NCBI GenBank assembly: GCA_030760725.1
Contig: JASWHV010000003.1
Span: forward strand, 117,956,153-118,020,152
Source of the DNA: Neostapfia colusana
Taxonomy: Eukaryota; Streptophyta; Magnoliopsida; Poales; Poaceae
Direction of reading: 5' to 3'
Length of the DNA stretch: 64,000 nucleotides
Below the pieces are notes generated by a model, which was given only the letters and a program-made list of their open reading frames with translations, was not told the DNA's origin and made no database searches. Below, one piece after another: positions 1 through 12,199 of the stretch. Within the stretch, counting starts at the first letter, position 1. Every line of letters begins with the position of its first letter. A program made the position numbers and the translations under genes.

Positions 1-2765
1 TACAAACCTTGACCAATAGTAGTGAACAAAGGGAAAACTTAAAAAAAACTTAAGTGCAAACCGGGGCTTGCCTTGTTTTCGCAGGTGACTAAAGTCAGAT
101 GATTATGAAGTTAGTTGCTGCTGCCCTGAAGCTGAATCACTGCCTTCTTGCTTCTTGATTCAAGCTCAACTCTTCCTTCTTCACTTTCCACGTCTAAGCA
201 CTACACGTTATGAATATGTATACATGTTTAATTATAAAATTTTTGCTAACTAGTGCTAAAGACCAGTTTTAAAACTGGAATTCTGTTTAAGAATTTAAAC
301 TGAAACTGGTGCTAGTGGTTTGGGTTTGTGTTTAAGCACTAGGATCAAGTGATGAGTGGGGTTTCATCACTTGGGTGGGGATCAACTAATATGGTTGAAC
401 AGGACATAATGATCCATGGCTCCAATGTTGCTGGAAATTTTCTTGTGAGTTCCTTGTCACAAGAAAGTCCTCTGGACCAAAATTCAGAATGTTTAACTGA
501 ATAGGTCACCCAGAACAATTCCCTAAGCATTTAGGCATAAAAGAATTATTCTGATTAAACTTGGACTTTCATGCAAATCCAAATGAACCGTAATTTCATA
601 CATAGCTCAGGGAGTATGTCTGAATTTTGCTAGGATTTTTGGAGCTAAGGAATGCCTAGAACTGAATTTCCAAGTTTTGGAAATTCTCTGAAAACGTTTC
701 TGTATTCATTTGAATACAGAAACTTGAAATCAGAATTACCCTCATTAAATCAACTCCAAATGAGCTGAAACTTTTACAGGAGTTTCCTATCATCCTAAAC
801 AATATTCTGGCAAAATTTGGAATTTTGGATGAACCAAACTCCCTCTAAAATTCTTTTGCTGAAAAGCTTTAAAGAATTCTCTAGAATTTTCTATTTGTTT
901 TCATGCAAATTGGGTTGCATGTTTGGATAGACTTTTCATCCTGAATCCAACCCAATTCGAATCATTAATTTTGGAGCTCCCTAGCAAAAGTTATGCAGTT
1001 CCAAAGTTTGAGCTGAATTTGTAATTCAAACTGAATTGGAAACAGTTTAAACTCTGACCGGCACACGTGTCAGTCCCTCGCTGTAGCCACACCACAGGCC
1101 ACAGCTGCCCAGTCTGTAGCCGCAGCAGATCGGGTGGCCGCAGCAAATCCCAGTCGACCGCCACGGCCACTGACCAGTGGGACCAGCAGCTTCTTCTTCT
1201 TCCCGCCCCCCTTTTTCCCGCGCGCTCCACCCCCCTCGCCTGCGCGGTGCTGACCTCGCCGGACTTGACTTTCCGGCCATCCCACGGCCTGCTACTCGCC
1301 GCCCGGGGGTTTTCAGAGTCGGGAAACATGTCTACGGGGTTGGCTCGGGCTGCCGGTGGCCGGAAGTAGGCCGGCGACGAGCCGCGGCCTTCAGTGATGA
1401 TCGGCACCGTCGCCCTACCCCTGTAGCCCGCTAACAGCTCAACTGAACCGCCTAAAAGTACCAGCAGAGGGTGGGCTAGCTCGGCATGGCATCAACATTG
1501 CTCGGAAACGGCGGCAAGTGGGAGTTCACCGTGCGCACAAGGGTCCCCGCCATGATCGCCGCTCGGAAACTTCAAAATGATCTGCTAATATGGGGTTTCA
1601 AGCCATGATTGGGAGGGGATCGGGTCGTCCTCGAGTCTAGGTCCTTTGAGCACAGTTTAGTGACCTAAAGACGAGAAGAGAGTGAGAATTTGGAGAATTC
1701 GTACCAGAACGTCGCCCGGTGGCCGCCTGTGATGTTTTTCCGAATCCTCGCTCGGTGGTTCACGGCTTGCCTTGTGGTTTGGGTGGAAGCAGCAGGGCTC
1801 GCTGACGCGTCCAGCGACGTCCTTTCTTGGCCGTGAAAGGCGCTAGACTCCGCTGTCCACGGGGGCGACGAGCTGCTGTGCAGTTCGGTTGCCGCGGAAA
1901 CGAGCCTTGCTAGGGAAGGGAGGCCGGAACCGGACTGCTATTGCGCTGAGGGAGTGGAGGACGATCAGGCCTTGCCATTTTGCGGCTCAGACAGTGCTGC
2001 GCGCTGGTTTTGCATGCACCTCCGGTCAGACCCGAAGCGGCGGCGAGCTCTGGGTTTATCGGGCACGAGGAGGAGAAGAGAAACACCATTGGCTCGGGTC
2101 AGAGGAAAAAGATCACGCCGAGGTAGGGAGGGAGGCGTTAAGCTGGTCGCCAGTGCGCGAGGGCGGGTGAGGCGGTGGCTTCGGGTTAGCCTCGGTGGCG
2201 CTGGCGCGGTGATCGCGCTCGTGCATTACCCGAGAGCAAGACTTAGGCAGTAAGTTTTGATCTCTCCTCTCAATGACATCTGGGGCCCACAGCCCCCCAG
2301 CACCAAAAGATCACCAACTTTTGACACCTTGCCAATTCAGCTGTGAGGGGTCCAAATTCAAAAGCCAATTTGCCATTTGACAATTTGTGCCACAGTTTCA
2401 AATTTAAATTTAAATTTGGATGGAATTCACAAGTTCCTTTGATATTCATATCAAAGCACCCCCAAATTTGCTCAAAACTTGGCTCCCTCATAATTTGGAC
2501 CTGAGAAACTTATATATCCTTTGATCTTTGAGTTGGCTATTCCAATTACAGCTTCTCAAACATCAGTTTGCATTTTCCTTTTTGGAGATGGCCCTCCTCT
2601 TTTTGGAAGTGACCCTCTTAGTTCAAACTGAATTTAGAGTTTTATTGCACATGCCAACACTTTCATGAGTATACAATAGTTTTTGTAAGTCCCATTTCTT
2701 GAATATAAACTCCACTTTTATTCATGGCTCAAGTTTCCTATTTACAAGTTTTTCGGACTTTTACA
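1..2765 (-). mobile_element. Element F: Ty3/gypsy LTR, right end in window, left end cut off
   Basis: This is the right part of a long LTR of a minus-strand gypsy element, related to the LTRs of A, B, C and E but diverged from them. It carries the shared block gcaaaccggggcttgcc at 56-72, AT-rich modules at 540-1030 and a GC-rich part at about 1050-2250. It ends in cttttaca at 2765, which on the sense strand is an LTR start tgtaaaag, as in A. The next bases, gcatg (2766-2770), fit a 5-bp target duplication, because the other LTR of A shows the unbroken site at 13318-13322. I infer that F sits inside the 5' LTR of A and that its remainder lies left of the window. It could be a solo LTR. Open frames here overlap on both strands and match no family I know. 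Confidence 0.75.
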
Positions 2766-4202
2766 GCATGCCATGGAGTATGCTGGCCGGAATTCCAGTT
2801 TTTGCCAAGAGCATGCGATATAGCCATGTTCAGTTAAATCGGAAAATTCGAGCTAACCGGCCAAGCAATCGCCGCCCAGCTTCGACAACTAGCTAGAAAC
2901 GTCCGTGCAAAACCCTACGGTCAAGAACCACGGGAAACCAGCGAGAAACCATCGAGTTCCACGGGTTTTCCGTTCATCGCCGGGTTTAGACCTAGGTCGC
3001 ACGGTGAAGTCCAGTTTTCCACAACTTTGAGCAAGATCAGAGGCTGGGTCGCTGCTCCGTAGGTTGTGGCGGTGCTGTAGGAGCCAACAGAGGGGACTGT
3101 GAGGCATCACAGCGCCATACCAACGTCGCCGAACTCATCCCGTAGACTGTCGCCGTCGCGCAACCGATTCCGGTGATCACCGGCCGGTGACAAGGGCAGC
3201 AACGGATTCCCCGAGGAATTTCAGACAGGGGTGGCCAGTTTGGTCGAACTCCGGTCACGGGAATAGCCTCCCGGTGAGTACTCCGGCAAGGTGGGCGGCG
3301 GTGAGCCGCAGGAGCACGAGGTTGAAGAAGCCCCGCGGGCCCCATGTGTCGGTCTCTGCGGAAAACTCCCCGGATCTGCTGTGGCACCGGGATCCAGTGC
3401 GACTGCGTGGAAGACTCTGCGGACCACCGTGCGGGAGGGCTGAGGTGCTGACACGTAGCCGGGGACCCCACCCGACAGTTTAAACTTTATTTGAATTTTC
3501 AGATTTGGTTCAAACTTCATTTGCATATAACTTGGGCTAGGAAGATCCAAATTCAGTGAACCAAATTTTACTGAACTCAGAATTTCAAGGGCTTTCCAGC
3601 AATACAAATTTCAGCTCATGAAACTTAATAGTTTTCCAGAATTAAATCCCTAAATTCAAACTGTTAGGAATTCTATCTGGAGAATTACTTTATGAAAAAT
3701 TCTGAAATTTGGCTGAGAGTTTCAGGGGAAAATCGCTGAGTCACAGTAAAATTTTCAGACTCATCCAAGTTCATTTAGTCTTTCAAATGGTGTCATTAAG
3801 TGAACTGCCCTCAGAAAATAGAAAAAAAATGTACAGAAACATTTTTCAGATTTTCTCAAATCATGTATAGGGCACAACTTCCTCTAGAATTCTTCAAATG
3901 ACATGAAACCAAGTCCATTAGAACCATCTTAAATTCTAGTTTCCAGAAAGTAATGGTTGGAAACATGAAAACCCCTGGAATTACTTAGACGCTCAAATAT
4001 TGACCAAATAGGCTTTTATTCGTGCAAGGCTCGAATGAACTTTGATTCAAATGAAACTTGGTCAAGACTCTGGTTAGGACCATACCAAGCCACCCTAAAA
4101 ATCTCAGAGCCAAAGGGGAGGGTTAGCTAGAGCTATAGTAATTACTTATTCAAGTTTACACATTGCATTTGAATCGACATGTAGTGTCTCGTTAACGTGT
4201 AG

Positions 4203-4283
4203 TCGCTGAAGGCGAGGAGACTCCAGAAGTGCTCGACTTCCTTCTTCCGGATGAAGACCTAACCACTGACCAGCAGCAACAAG
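4203..4283 (+). other. Exon-like segment in LTR of A (27 codons, 5' copy)
   Basis: The 81-nt segment follows a tgtag acceptor and ends caacaag directly before gcaagc, a good GC-type donor. Read with a two-base split codon at its start and a one-base split at its end, it has no stop. It encodes an acidic peptide containing EVLDF, a PDE/PEE motif and DQ-QQ. B and E have the same length and phase at the same LTR position; C has 78 nt. Conservation fades just beyond GKPRFAL, as expected at an exon edge. Function is unknown, and splicing is inferred from sequence only. Confidence 0.5.
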
Positions 4284-5307
4284 GCAAGCCCCGGTTTGCA
4301 TTAACCTTTTTTTTTAAGTTTTGCTTTGTTCACATGTCTAGTGTGAAGTATGAATGTGCATTATGTGTAGGATGGATGGAACACCACTTGCATAACCATA
4401 ATTTTCCTATAAGAGTGAGGGCAGTGTCTAAGACCTCGAGTAGACAGGCTATGCTTAATGATTCATAGGACTTCAGTACAAGTCGAGTAGTTGGAATCTA
4501 CTCGCAAGTTAGGCTTGGGACACACGGGATTGGTTCGAGTGATGTGAGATCACTTTAGTAAGGAAAATGAGACTAGGCAGGGGCTAGAGCGCAGCAAGAG
4601 GAAGTCTTGTGTGCGCAGCCCTGTCCGTTTCGATTGAGACCGATCCGTGTGCGGCCCTGCTGAACAAGTATTGAACGTACCGAAGGCATATCGGATATAT
4701 GGGCCCCGATAAACCAATGTAACCTAAACCTCCGGGCGTCGAGGCATAGCGCACCGATTTATAGGTGTAGGTTGAGGGCGGCAAGGTGGAAATCTGCTAA
4801 CGGGCATAGAGAGATGCTCCGTGTAGGTAACCTCCTGTCCGTTTCGGTGTGACCGGTTCGACGTTTGGGCTGTTGGGTGAAAGGTTGTCCCGTACGACAT
4901 CGAGTGAGCGTGCTGTGCAGCTCCACGGGTGGGTGTACGTGACGTGTTCTTTGGGTTCCCTGCAGGTGTATATCGAGTCGATTCGCCGTCCCTCGCGGTG
5001 ATGAGTACCGCTTGTTTACTGCATCGTAACGTAGATAATTTATGGAATGTTATGATTCAATTCTGCTGTATGATATAATTGTATTGTTACATGTGTGCCA
5101 CCAAAAATTGCATATTAAATTTCAGATTCATGAACTGTTAACTGTGGCTAATAGATGAATTAAGGATGAACTTGTAGGCATGTCCCTTTGCTAAAAATGT
5201 ACCACCCCATGTTTGTTGTACACTACATATAGAGTTTCATGCCTAGGCGAGTCGGTTAAGTCTTGTTGAGCCATCGTGCTCATGGTTGCTGCTTAAGTGT
5301 TTTTCAG

Positions 5308-5405
5308 GTGTGGAGCCACCCACGGACTCGGGTTACGAGTCCACCGGCGAGGGTTACCCTCCGTCGGGGACCACGGCTGAGTGGGAGCCGTACACGCGGC
5401 GCTGA
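5308..5405 (+). other. Terminal exon-like segment in LTR of A (5' copy)
   Basis: It follows a strong acceptor, tgtttttcag. Its first two bases complete the split glycine codon left by the 27-codon segment. Read in that phase it stays open and ends AEWEPYTRR-stop at 5403-5405. The equivalent segments of B, C and E start after CAG in the same phase and end in a similar E-x-E-x-C-T-P tail and a stop. The 3' LTR copy of A ends AEWEPYTPC-stop. Confidence 0.5.
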
Positions 5406-5624
5406 GCTGAGGAGTGCAGCTAGTGTGGGTTGCCCTAGGGCTGGGCAACCGACTTTTGCTAGATAGGAGGGCGTGAGTTGTACAAATTAAAACTTCCGCT
5501 GTGTAATGTATACCTTAGTTTGTAACTGAACAAGTGTATCCTTATGATGTGTGCTGTCGGGTGTCGCATCGCGCGGCACCACCCTCTACGATCCTGGATG
5601 AGCGGATTCCGGTCTGCCACAGGA

Positions 5625-5636
5625 TGGTATCAGAGC
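5625..5636 (+). promoter_or_regulatory. Primer binding site of A (initiator tRNA-Met)
   Basis: The sequence tggtatcagagc, three bases after the 5' LTR end, matches the complement of the 3' end of plant initiator tRNA-Met, the usual primer for minus-strand DNA synthesis in plant LTR elements. Confidence 0.93.
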
Positions 5637-7604
5637 TGCATTGGGGATAGCACAGTAATTAAGGACTGTATTACGGAAAAACTTAGGTTACGGTGAGGAT
5701 TCGGTAGTTTGCCCAAGTAAGTACTATAATAGAATAGTTACTTAAAGTGGCAAGACTAACATATGTGTTATAATTCTGAATTTTAATTATGTAACGACGC
5801 ACCTACGCTCTGGTAAGAATGGTAAGGAACGCCACCGAAAGCGGTTCAATTTCAGTTAGCTCCCCTGACGAGGAACGTGGTTCAGGGATAGGTCTCGCAG
5901 CTTGGTGTGAGACGTCAATATGAAGCTCTTGGACTCTTCATGTTCCTGAGCTTATATGAAACGCTGATCCCTAGCGTGCATTAGGCAAGTAAGTGGAGAC
6001 CCCATCGTGTGGTCAGTAACGCGATAGTGTGTTCGTCTGGAAATAGCCCAGGAGGACATACGCAGCGCTTGCCATCGGCGTGCCCTGCAGGGCAGTAGGT
6101 GGTATCTGTTGGGTTGATAACATTCCCAACCGTGACGACCCGTTCATGATCTACTCGGGTTCCCCGTCGTGTGGTGTTGAAACATGATCACGTACCTTGA
6201 GACGTGACTTAACTCAAGGACGGTCGTATGACAATGATATGGGCATTTGTATTTACTTTTAAATACGGACCTGCCTGAAATGGAAATAACCATTGAGTGC
6301 ATCATTATTGTGTGTTCTTCTGCAGGTACTAACCACGTATGTATCCCGTGTAGTAAACGTGTGCGAGGGACCGTTTAGTGCCACACTTGTGACGTATATG
6401 CCGGTATAATCCGGTTAGGATTTTCTTTTTATGAGGAACGTAGTACCGACATATCATAGGCATGTGCATGGAAAATAATGATAACAAGAAATTTAAATAA
6501 CTAAGTTTCAACATTTAGGACCCTGGTTGGGTAAAAAAAATTTGATAGTTGATTAGTGTAGCTCTAAAGGATTGAAAAACAGAGTGCTCTGTTTTAGGCA
6601 GCAAGTTTGCTGAACCTTAACAGAGCATAACTCACAGATCATGTGGATAATGGAGGTTTGGGAGATAGTTCTGGAAAGCTGTTTAAGCACTCTACAACTT
6701 TGTTGTAGACTTCCAGGGCGGAATCACACCTTAAGATGGCTTAAATCCCAGAGGATTGTAAACTGTCCAGAACCAGGACAGATTTGGAACACTCTCTGGA
6801 CTGTTCTGTTTTTCAAGCATAACTTCCTGTTGAAAAATCTAAAATTATCATATGACACATCTTTGGAAAGGTTAGGAAAGGTGTTGCATCTTTGTAATTC
6901 AAAGTTTCTGTATTTTCAGCACGGAATTCAGTGAAAATGGGAGTTGAAAACAGCAACTTCCAAGGGAGGTGCTGTTAAAATTCTTCCAGGAATTCTGTTG
7001 ACTTTGAATTACCATAACTTTTTTAACCATTGCTGATCATAGAGCAAATAAATACTCGTTGGAAAGATACTGAAGTAAACTGCAACTTTGGTATTCAACT
7101 TGGGTCATGAAAATGCCCAGAACCAGATCAAAATCTTGGATATGTAGAAACTAGTCATTCTGACAGAGGAATGACAGTTGAACTCATTTGGGAGATTGTT
7201 GTACCCTAGGGGGGTTTAAGTACTTCCAATGGGGTAGAACATACTCACGAGTGGTTATCTTCAACTAGTGAGAAATTTGAGTATATGTTTTACTCATGTT
7301 TCTTTTGCTAGAGACCATGTTTGTGTCGTATTGAAGATAAAAGGCTGATATACGTGATGACAAAGCGATAGTAACATCTCGTGGTGACCAAACCTAGTTG
7401 TGGTGAGCTTCCAAAGAGGAGGTTCATCAAGTTGGATTTAACTAGATTGTATTTGGTCTGGTAATGGTATAGCTTGTACAAAGTTATTACATTATCTACA
7501 TACGCGATGTATCGCATGTTTTACAGTCATTATGTTTTACGCCTATTTTATTGGACTGCATGCAATATGTTGCGGGAATGATGTTTATTGTCGTATGGTT
7601 GCAG
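5637..7604 (+). other. Untranslated leader of A with an intron-like segment
   Basis: About 2 kb separate the PBS from gag, with no credible ORF. Two parts align with the leaders of B and C. One is an intron-like segment, 5989-6326, starting gtaagt and ending ttcttctgcag. The other, downstream, contains acgtagtaccgac (6438-6450). From 6540 to about 7150 there are degenerate modules containing short phrases such as ggaaag and cagaacc. Unlike B, A has no orf0. Confidence 0.6.
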
Positions 7605-8826
7605 ATGGTTCACACTCGGACGACGCACGAGGTTGGTGGCTCTAGCCAGCAGAGAGGCGATGACTCCCAGCCACCTGCCTACGACAGCACCCCGCAGCAG
7701 CAACCACCGCCGCCGCCTCCGCTTACCCTAGCGGATGTGATAGCGGCACTGGTGGGTGGTCGTGAGGAGCAGACCGACCTGCTCCGCACGATCGTGCAGA
7801 ATACGTCCCAGGCAGGGGGGCATCAAGAGAGGGGGCCTCGTGAGCCCCGTGAGGTGACGTACTCGGACTTCATGAGTATGCACCCTCCGGTGTTCACAGA
7901 AGCCGCAGAACCACTGGAGGCCGACAACTGGCTGCGAACAATCGAGTCCAAGTTCAGGCTGCTCCAATGCACGGAGCGGCAAAAGACTCTGTTCGCGGCG
8001 CAGCAGCTTCACGGTGCCGCTGGTGCGTAGTGGGCGAATTATGTCGCCTCACGTCCGGCTGGCCACGCCGTGGAGTGGGAGGAATTCCGGGAGGCGTTCC
8101 GCGCCTATCATATCCCTCCGGGGATAATGAAGAGGAAGTTCCAAGAATTCTTGGAACTGAAGCAGGGCGGGAGGAGTGCCATGACTACTCCCATGCCTAC
8201 AACCATCTGGCGCAATATGCGTCAGACTACATCTCCACCAAGGAGAAGATGCGGGAGCACTTCTATCGGGGGTTACACCCCGAGATGAAGACGCATCTCG
8301 TTCAATGGAATCGCGGCACCTTCAACGATCTCGTCAATGCCGCGATTATGCAAGAGGACACGCAGCGGGAGTTGGCAGCTGAGCAGCGGAAGCGCAGCAC
8401 TCCACCAAGCAGTGGGGGTGGCGCTCCCCAGAAGTACCGCATGGTGTATCGGACACCATCCGGACAGCAGTGGCATCCACTGGCGCGACCTCAACAGTTC
8501 AGGGGTCATTCTTTTCAGTCACCCCCGTTCTGACCGCCGATGCCACCACCGCGACCGCAACAGCAGCAGAAGATTGCACCCCGGACGTTTCCACCGCCAC
8601 AACGCGCCCCGGGTTTCCGTCCACCGATTAGCGGAGGACCGCCCCGCTACACTTGTTTCACGTGTGGCCAGGCGGGCCATTTCGCGAAGGACTGTCCCCA
8701 GGGGCAGCAAAGCAGCGGGCAAGCCCAGTTCCAGGGCGGTGCTCGAGGCCGACCTCCGGTCAAGAACGTTGGTCAGCAGATGGGGGGCGTTCGCCACCTC
8801 GACCATGAGGACGCCCCAGAGGGAGA
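7605..8826 (+). pseudogene. gag: Gag of A (nonsense and frameshift mutations)
   Basis: The start MVHTRTTHEVGG resembles the gag starts of B and C. The capsid-like retrotransposon-gag region runs from about 7870 to 8380. At 8028-8030 a TAG replaces the first Trp of the conserved W-W pair. Near 8180 the frame shifts, and a TGA stop lies at 8531-8533. The nucleocapsid part at 8540 onward is open and has an intact CCHC knuckle, CFTCGQAGHFAKDC, at 8654-8695. Its normal role would be particle assembly and RNA binding. Confidence 0.85.
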
Positions 8827-10118
8827 CAACGTGCTGGCGGGTACGTTCAATCTCAATGACCAAGCAATCATCATTTTATTCGATTCTGGTGTAACCCACA
8901 GATTTATAAGTGCATCCTATGTGGCTAAGCATCAAATGCAAGTCTTCCCAACCGACTGCACATATATGATCTGCTCACCGGGAGGGAAGATTTCAGCAAA
9001 TATGATGATTCCAAAAGCACCTCTGTGCTTAGGTGGGAAGCTATATCCCACCACCTTGATAATCCTCACGGGGCAAAAGATTGATGCAATCTTGGGGATG
9101 TCATGGTTACACTACCATGGCGCTGTCCTGGACACTCGGACACGGACGGTTCATTTGAATTCTCCATTCCACCGTCCGCACTCCATGGTATTAGACAGTC
9201 CTGTCCAGGAGGTTTCAGCAATAAATAATACTGAAGCTCTCAAGTTAGAAGACATCGCCGTAGTCCGGGAGTACCCCGACGTGTTCCAGGATGATCTTCC
9301 GGGCATGCCACCTGAGTGGGATGTCGAGTTCAAGATTGAGCCTGCACCCAGGACTACGCCCATATCACGGACACCATATAAGATGGCTCCAAACGAGCTG
9401 GCTGAACTGAAAGAGCAGCTCAATGATCTGTTGAGCAAAGGTTTCATTAGGCCGAGTTCCTCGCCTTGGGGATGCTCGGCGCTGTTCGTAAAGAAGAAAG
9501 ATGAAACCTTGAGGCTGTGTGTGGACTACCGGCCGCTCAACGCCGTCACCATCAAGAATAAGTACCCAATGCCCCACATTTACATTTTTTTGATCAACTT
9601 GTGGGTGCAAGTGTGTTCTCCAAGATGGACCTTCGCTCTGGATATCATCAGATAAAGATCCGGGCGGAGGATATCCCGAAGACGGCCTTCTCGACGAGAT
9701 ATGGCTTATATGAATATCTCGTCATGTCTTTTGGTCTCACTAGTGCTCCAGCACATTTCATGTATCTCATGAACTCGGTGTTCATGCCGGAGCTGGATAA
9801 GTTCGTGGTGGTGTTCATTGATGATATCTTGGTTTACTCCAAGACAGAATCAGAACACGTCGAACACTTGAGAATTGTTCTTCAACGCCTACGGGACCAT
9901 AAGCTATAGACCAACTTCAGCAAATGTGAGTTTTGGATCAGCCAAGTGCCATTTCTGGGACATATCATCTCAGCGGAAGGTATTGCGGTTGACCCAAGCA
10001 AAATAGAGCAAGTACTGAAATGGAAAGCTCCAACTTCAGTCCATGAAGTCAGAAGCTTCCTCGGCTTAGCAGGATACTACGGAGGTTCATTCCGAGTTTC
10101 TCCAAGCTTGCTAAACCG
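8827..10118 (+). pseudogene. pol: Protease and reverse transcriptase of A (broken frames)
   Basis: Protease shows LFDSGVTHRFIS with the catalytic D-S-G near 8880. RT follows, with PSSSPWGCSALFVKKKDE near 9450, a frame change near 9587, and then GYHQIKI, SFGLTSAPAHFMYLMN and the catalytic VFIDDILVYS near 9811-9840. The Gln codon in GYHQI is CAG here, whereas B and C have a stop. A TAG at 9907-9909 ends this frame before the thumb region, and one more frame change occurs near 10080. Confidence 0.87.
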
Positions 10119-11903
10119 ATGACAGAATTGCTGAAAAAGGGAACAAAATATGTTTGGAACACGGTGTGTGAAGGAGCGTTCCAAGCATTGGTGAAGCATC
10201 TCACAACAGCCCCGGTCTTAGCTCAACCAGATACAACCAAGCCCTTCGACGTGTATTGTGACGCGTCCGGTATTGGGCTCGGCTGCGTGTTAATGCAGGA
10301 AGAACGTGTGGTCGCATATGGCTCACGCCAACTTTGGAACCATGAGCAGCATTATCCAACTCATGATCTTGAGCTTGCTGCTGTGGTTTTGGCGTTAAAA
10401 ATGTGGAGGCACTATCTCCTGGGAAATTTGGTGCATCTCTACACCGACCACAAGAGCTTGAAGTACATCTTCACCCAGAAAGAGCTGAATATGAGGCAAA
10501 GGAGGTGGTTAGAACGAATCAAAGACTATGAGATTGAGATTCACTACCACCCCGGCAAGGCGAATGTGGTTGCCGACGCACTGAGTCGGAAGTCACATGT
10601 CCATAACCTCACCATTACACCGATGGAGGAGGAAGAGCCGAGTTTATACTTGGTTCCTTATGGATCGCTTTACAATCTTGCCCTCATCCCTACTATTAGA
10701 GAGGACATCATTGCAGCTCAGAAGATTAATAAGGGCATGGCACATCTCCGAAGACGGATAGACAATGGGGAGATCAAATGTTTCCGGAAGGATGATGAGG
10801 GGTCGCTGTGGTTCAATGACCGCATAGTCGTACCCCGGGATATGGAGCTGAGGAAAAAGATCCTTGATGAAGCTCACTTGTCTAAATTCTCCATTCATAC
10901 GGGCAGCAACAATATGTACCAGGATTTGAAAAAGAAATTTTGGTGGACACGGATGAAGCAGGAAGTGGCTAAGTACGTATCCGAGTGTGATACGTGTAGA
11001 CGAGTGAAAGCTGATCATATGAGGAAATCAGGGCTGCTGCAACCCCTGAAAATCCCAGCATGGAAATGGGAAGATGTGAGCATGGATTTCATTGTGGGAT
11101 TACCCATGACTTCCAACAAGCATGATTCCATTTGGGTAATCGTTGATCGGTTAACCAAGACGGTTCACTTCATCCCAGTTCATACACATTACAATGCCGG
11201 CAAATATGCGGAGCTGTACATAGCGAAGATTCTATGTTTATATGGAGTACCCAAGACCATAGTCTCAGACCGAGGTGCATTATTTGTATCTCACTTTTGG
11301 GAGCAGTTGCATGCTGCTTTGGGTACTAAGTTGATTAGAAGCTCCACTTATCACCCTCAGACAGATGGCCAAACAGAAAGGGTGAACCAAGTACTGGAGG
11401 ACACGTTGAGAGCATGTGCCATCCACCACGGTAGAAACTGGGATGATCACCTACCGTTGGCGGAATTCTTGTACAATAACGGCTATCAGGCGAGTATCAA
11501 GATGGCACGCTATGAAGCTCTCTATGGTTGCAAGTGCCGCACCCCATTAAACTGGTGCGAGTCCGGTGAAAAGGTCACATTCAGGGTTGATGTGGTGAAC
11601 GACGCCAAAGAGCGTGTTCGGATGATCCAAGCCAACTGGAAGGCCGCTCAATCCCGGCAGAAAAGCTACGCTGATAAGAGGCGTAGACCGCTGCACTTTA
11701 ACATCGGGGAACACGTGTACCTCCGTGTGTCTCCGATGAAAGGCGTGCACCAGTTCGGCGTGAAGGGGAAACTCGCTCCCCGTTTCATTGGACCCTATGC
11801 TATCACCGAAAAATGTGGACCGGCGGCGTATAGACTGAAGCTACCGGCATCTCTTGCTGGGTTCACGACGTTTCCCATGTTTCACAACTGCGAAAATGTC
11901 TGA
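10119..11903 (+). pseudogene. pol: RNase H and integrase of A (long open remnant)
   Basis: This 594-codon open stretch holds RNase H (VYCDASGIGLGCVLMQ, then HDLELAAVVLALKMWRHYL and LYTDHKSLKYI). Integrase follows: an H2C2 zinc domain (HLSKFSIH with CDTC), a core with SMDFIVGL, VSDRGALF and TDGQTERVNQ giving the D,D,E triad, and part of the GPY-like C-terminal region. The frame is lost near 11870, before the chromodomain. Confidence 0.88.
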
Positions 11904-12133
11904 AGAATACGGCTGCTGTTCCCACTGAAGACATCGGCGAGCTGCAACCGGATTTGACATATGATGAATATCCGGTGGCAATTATTGATGAGAAAGCTCA
12001 GACCACGCGTAGCCGAACGTTGTGGTTCTACAAGATACTCTGGAGTAACCACACCGCCGAAGAGGCAACGTGGGAGGGCGAGGAATTCCTTCGCTCAAAC
12101 TACCTGGAGTTCATGGCATCTCAGCACGGGTGA
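11904..12133 (+). pseudogene. Chromodomain tail of A integrase
   Basis: In a different frame from the integrase core, 11951-12133 encodes DLTYDEYPVAIIDEK, then FYKILWSNH and EEATWEGEEFLR before a TGA. This is the C-terminal chromodomain pattern that marks chromoviruses and is thought to guide integration to marked chromatin. The frame change just upstream separates it from the core. Confidence 0.75.
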
Positions 12134-12186
12134 GTTCCTATTACATCGCTGTCTCTTCCTTTGAAATCTTGGGACGAGATTCTTTT

Positions 12187-12199
12187 AAGGGGGGAGGGA
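12187..12199 (+). promoter_or_regulatory. Polypurine tract of A
   Basis: The purine run aaggggggaggga abuts the 3' LTR start tgtaaaag. It is the expected plus-strand primer site. Confidence 0.92.

Larger units (their letters stand above)
2766..5621 (+). repeat. 5' LTR of element A (3' part)
   Basis: This aligns with 13318-16219, the same part of the 3' LTR, with scattered substitutions and small indels. It begins at the insertion site of F and ends in gccaca just before the PBS. It contains a GC-rich part (2766-3480), an AT-rich part (3480-4200) with the look of an intron, the exon-like segments at 4203-4283 and 5308-5405, a hairpin at 4484-4504 and a block ending ctcgcggt at 4999. No other coding capacity is supported. 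The antisense frame at 3221-3607 also occurs in the 3' LTR, but only because the LTRs are duplicates. Confidence 0.85.

Noticed and set aside
3221..3607. Antisense frame in the LTR of A with FGSLNLDL/ELP, similar to a frame in both LTRs of B (41394 and 52641)
   Set aside because: It is antisense to the elements and falls in the degenerate AT-rich module. The similarity is explained by nucleotide homology of the LTRs, and neither start nor stop is conserved.
5263..5466. ORF of 67 codons in the LTR of A, repeated at 15818-16021
   Set aside because: It starts before the acceptor-like cag and is read in another phase than the segment conserved in B, C and E. I prefer the reading that starts at 5308.
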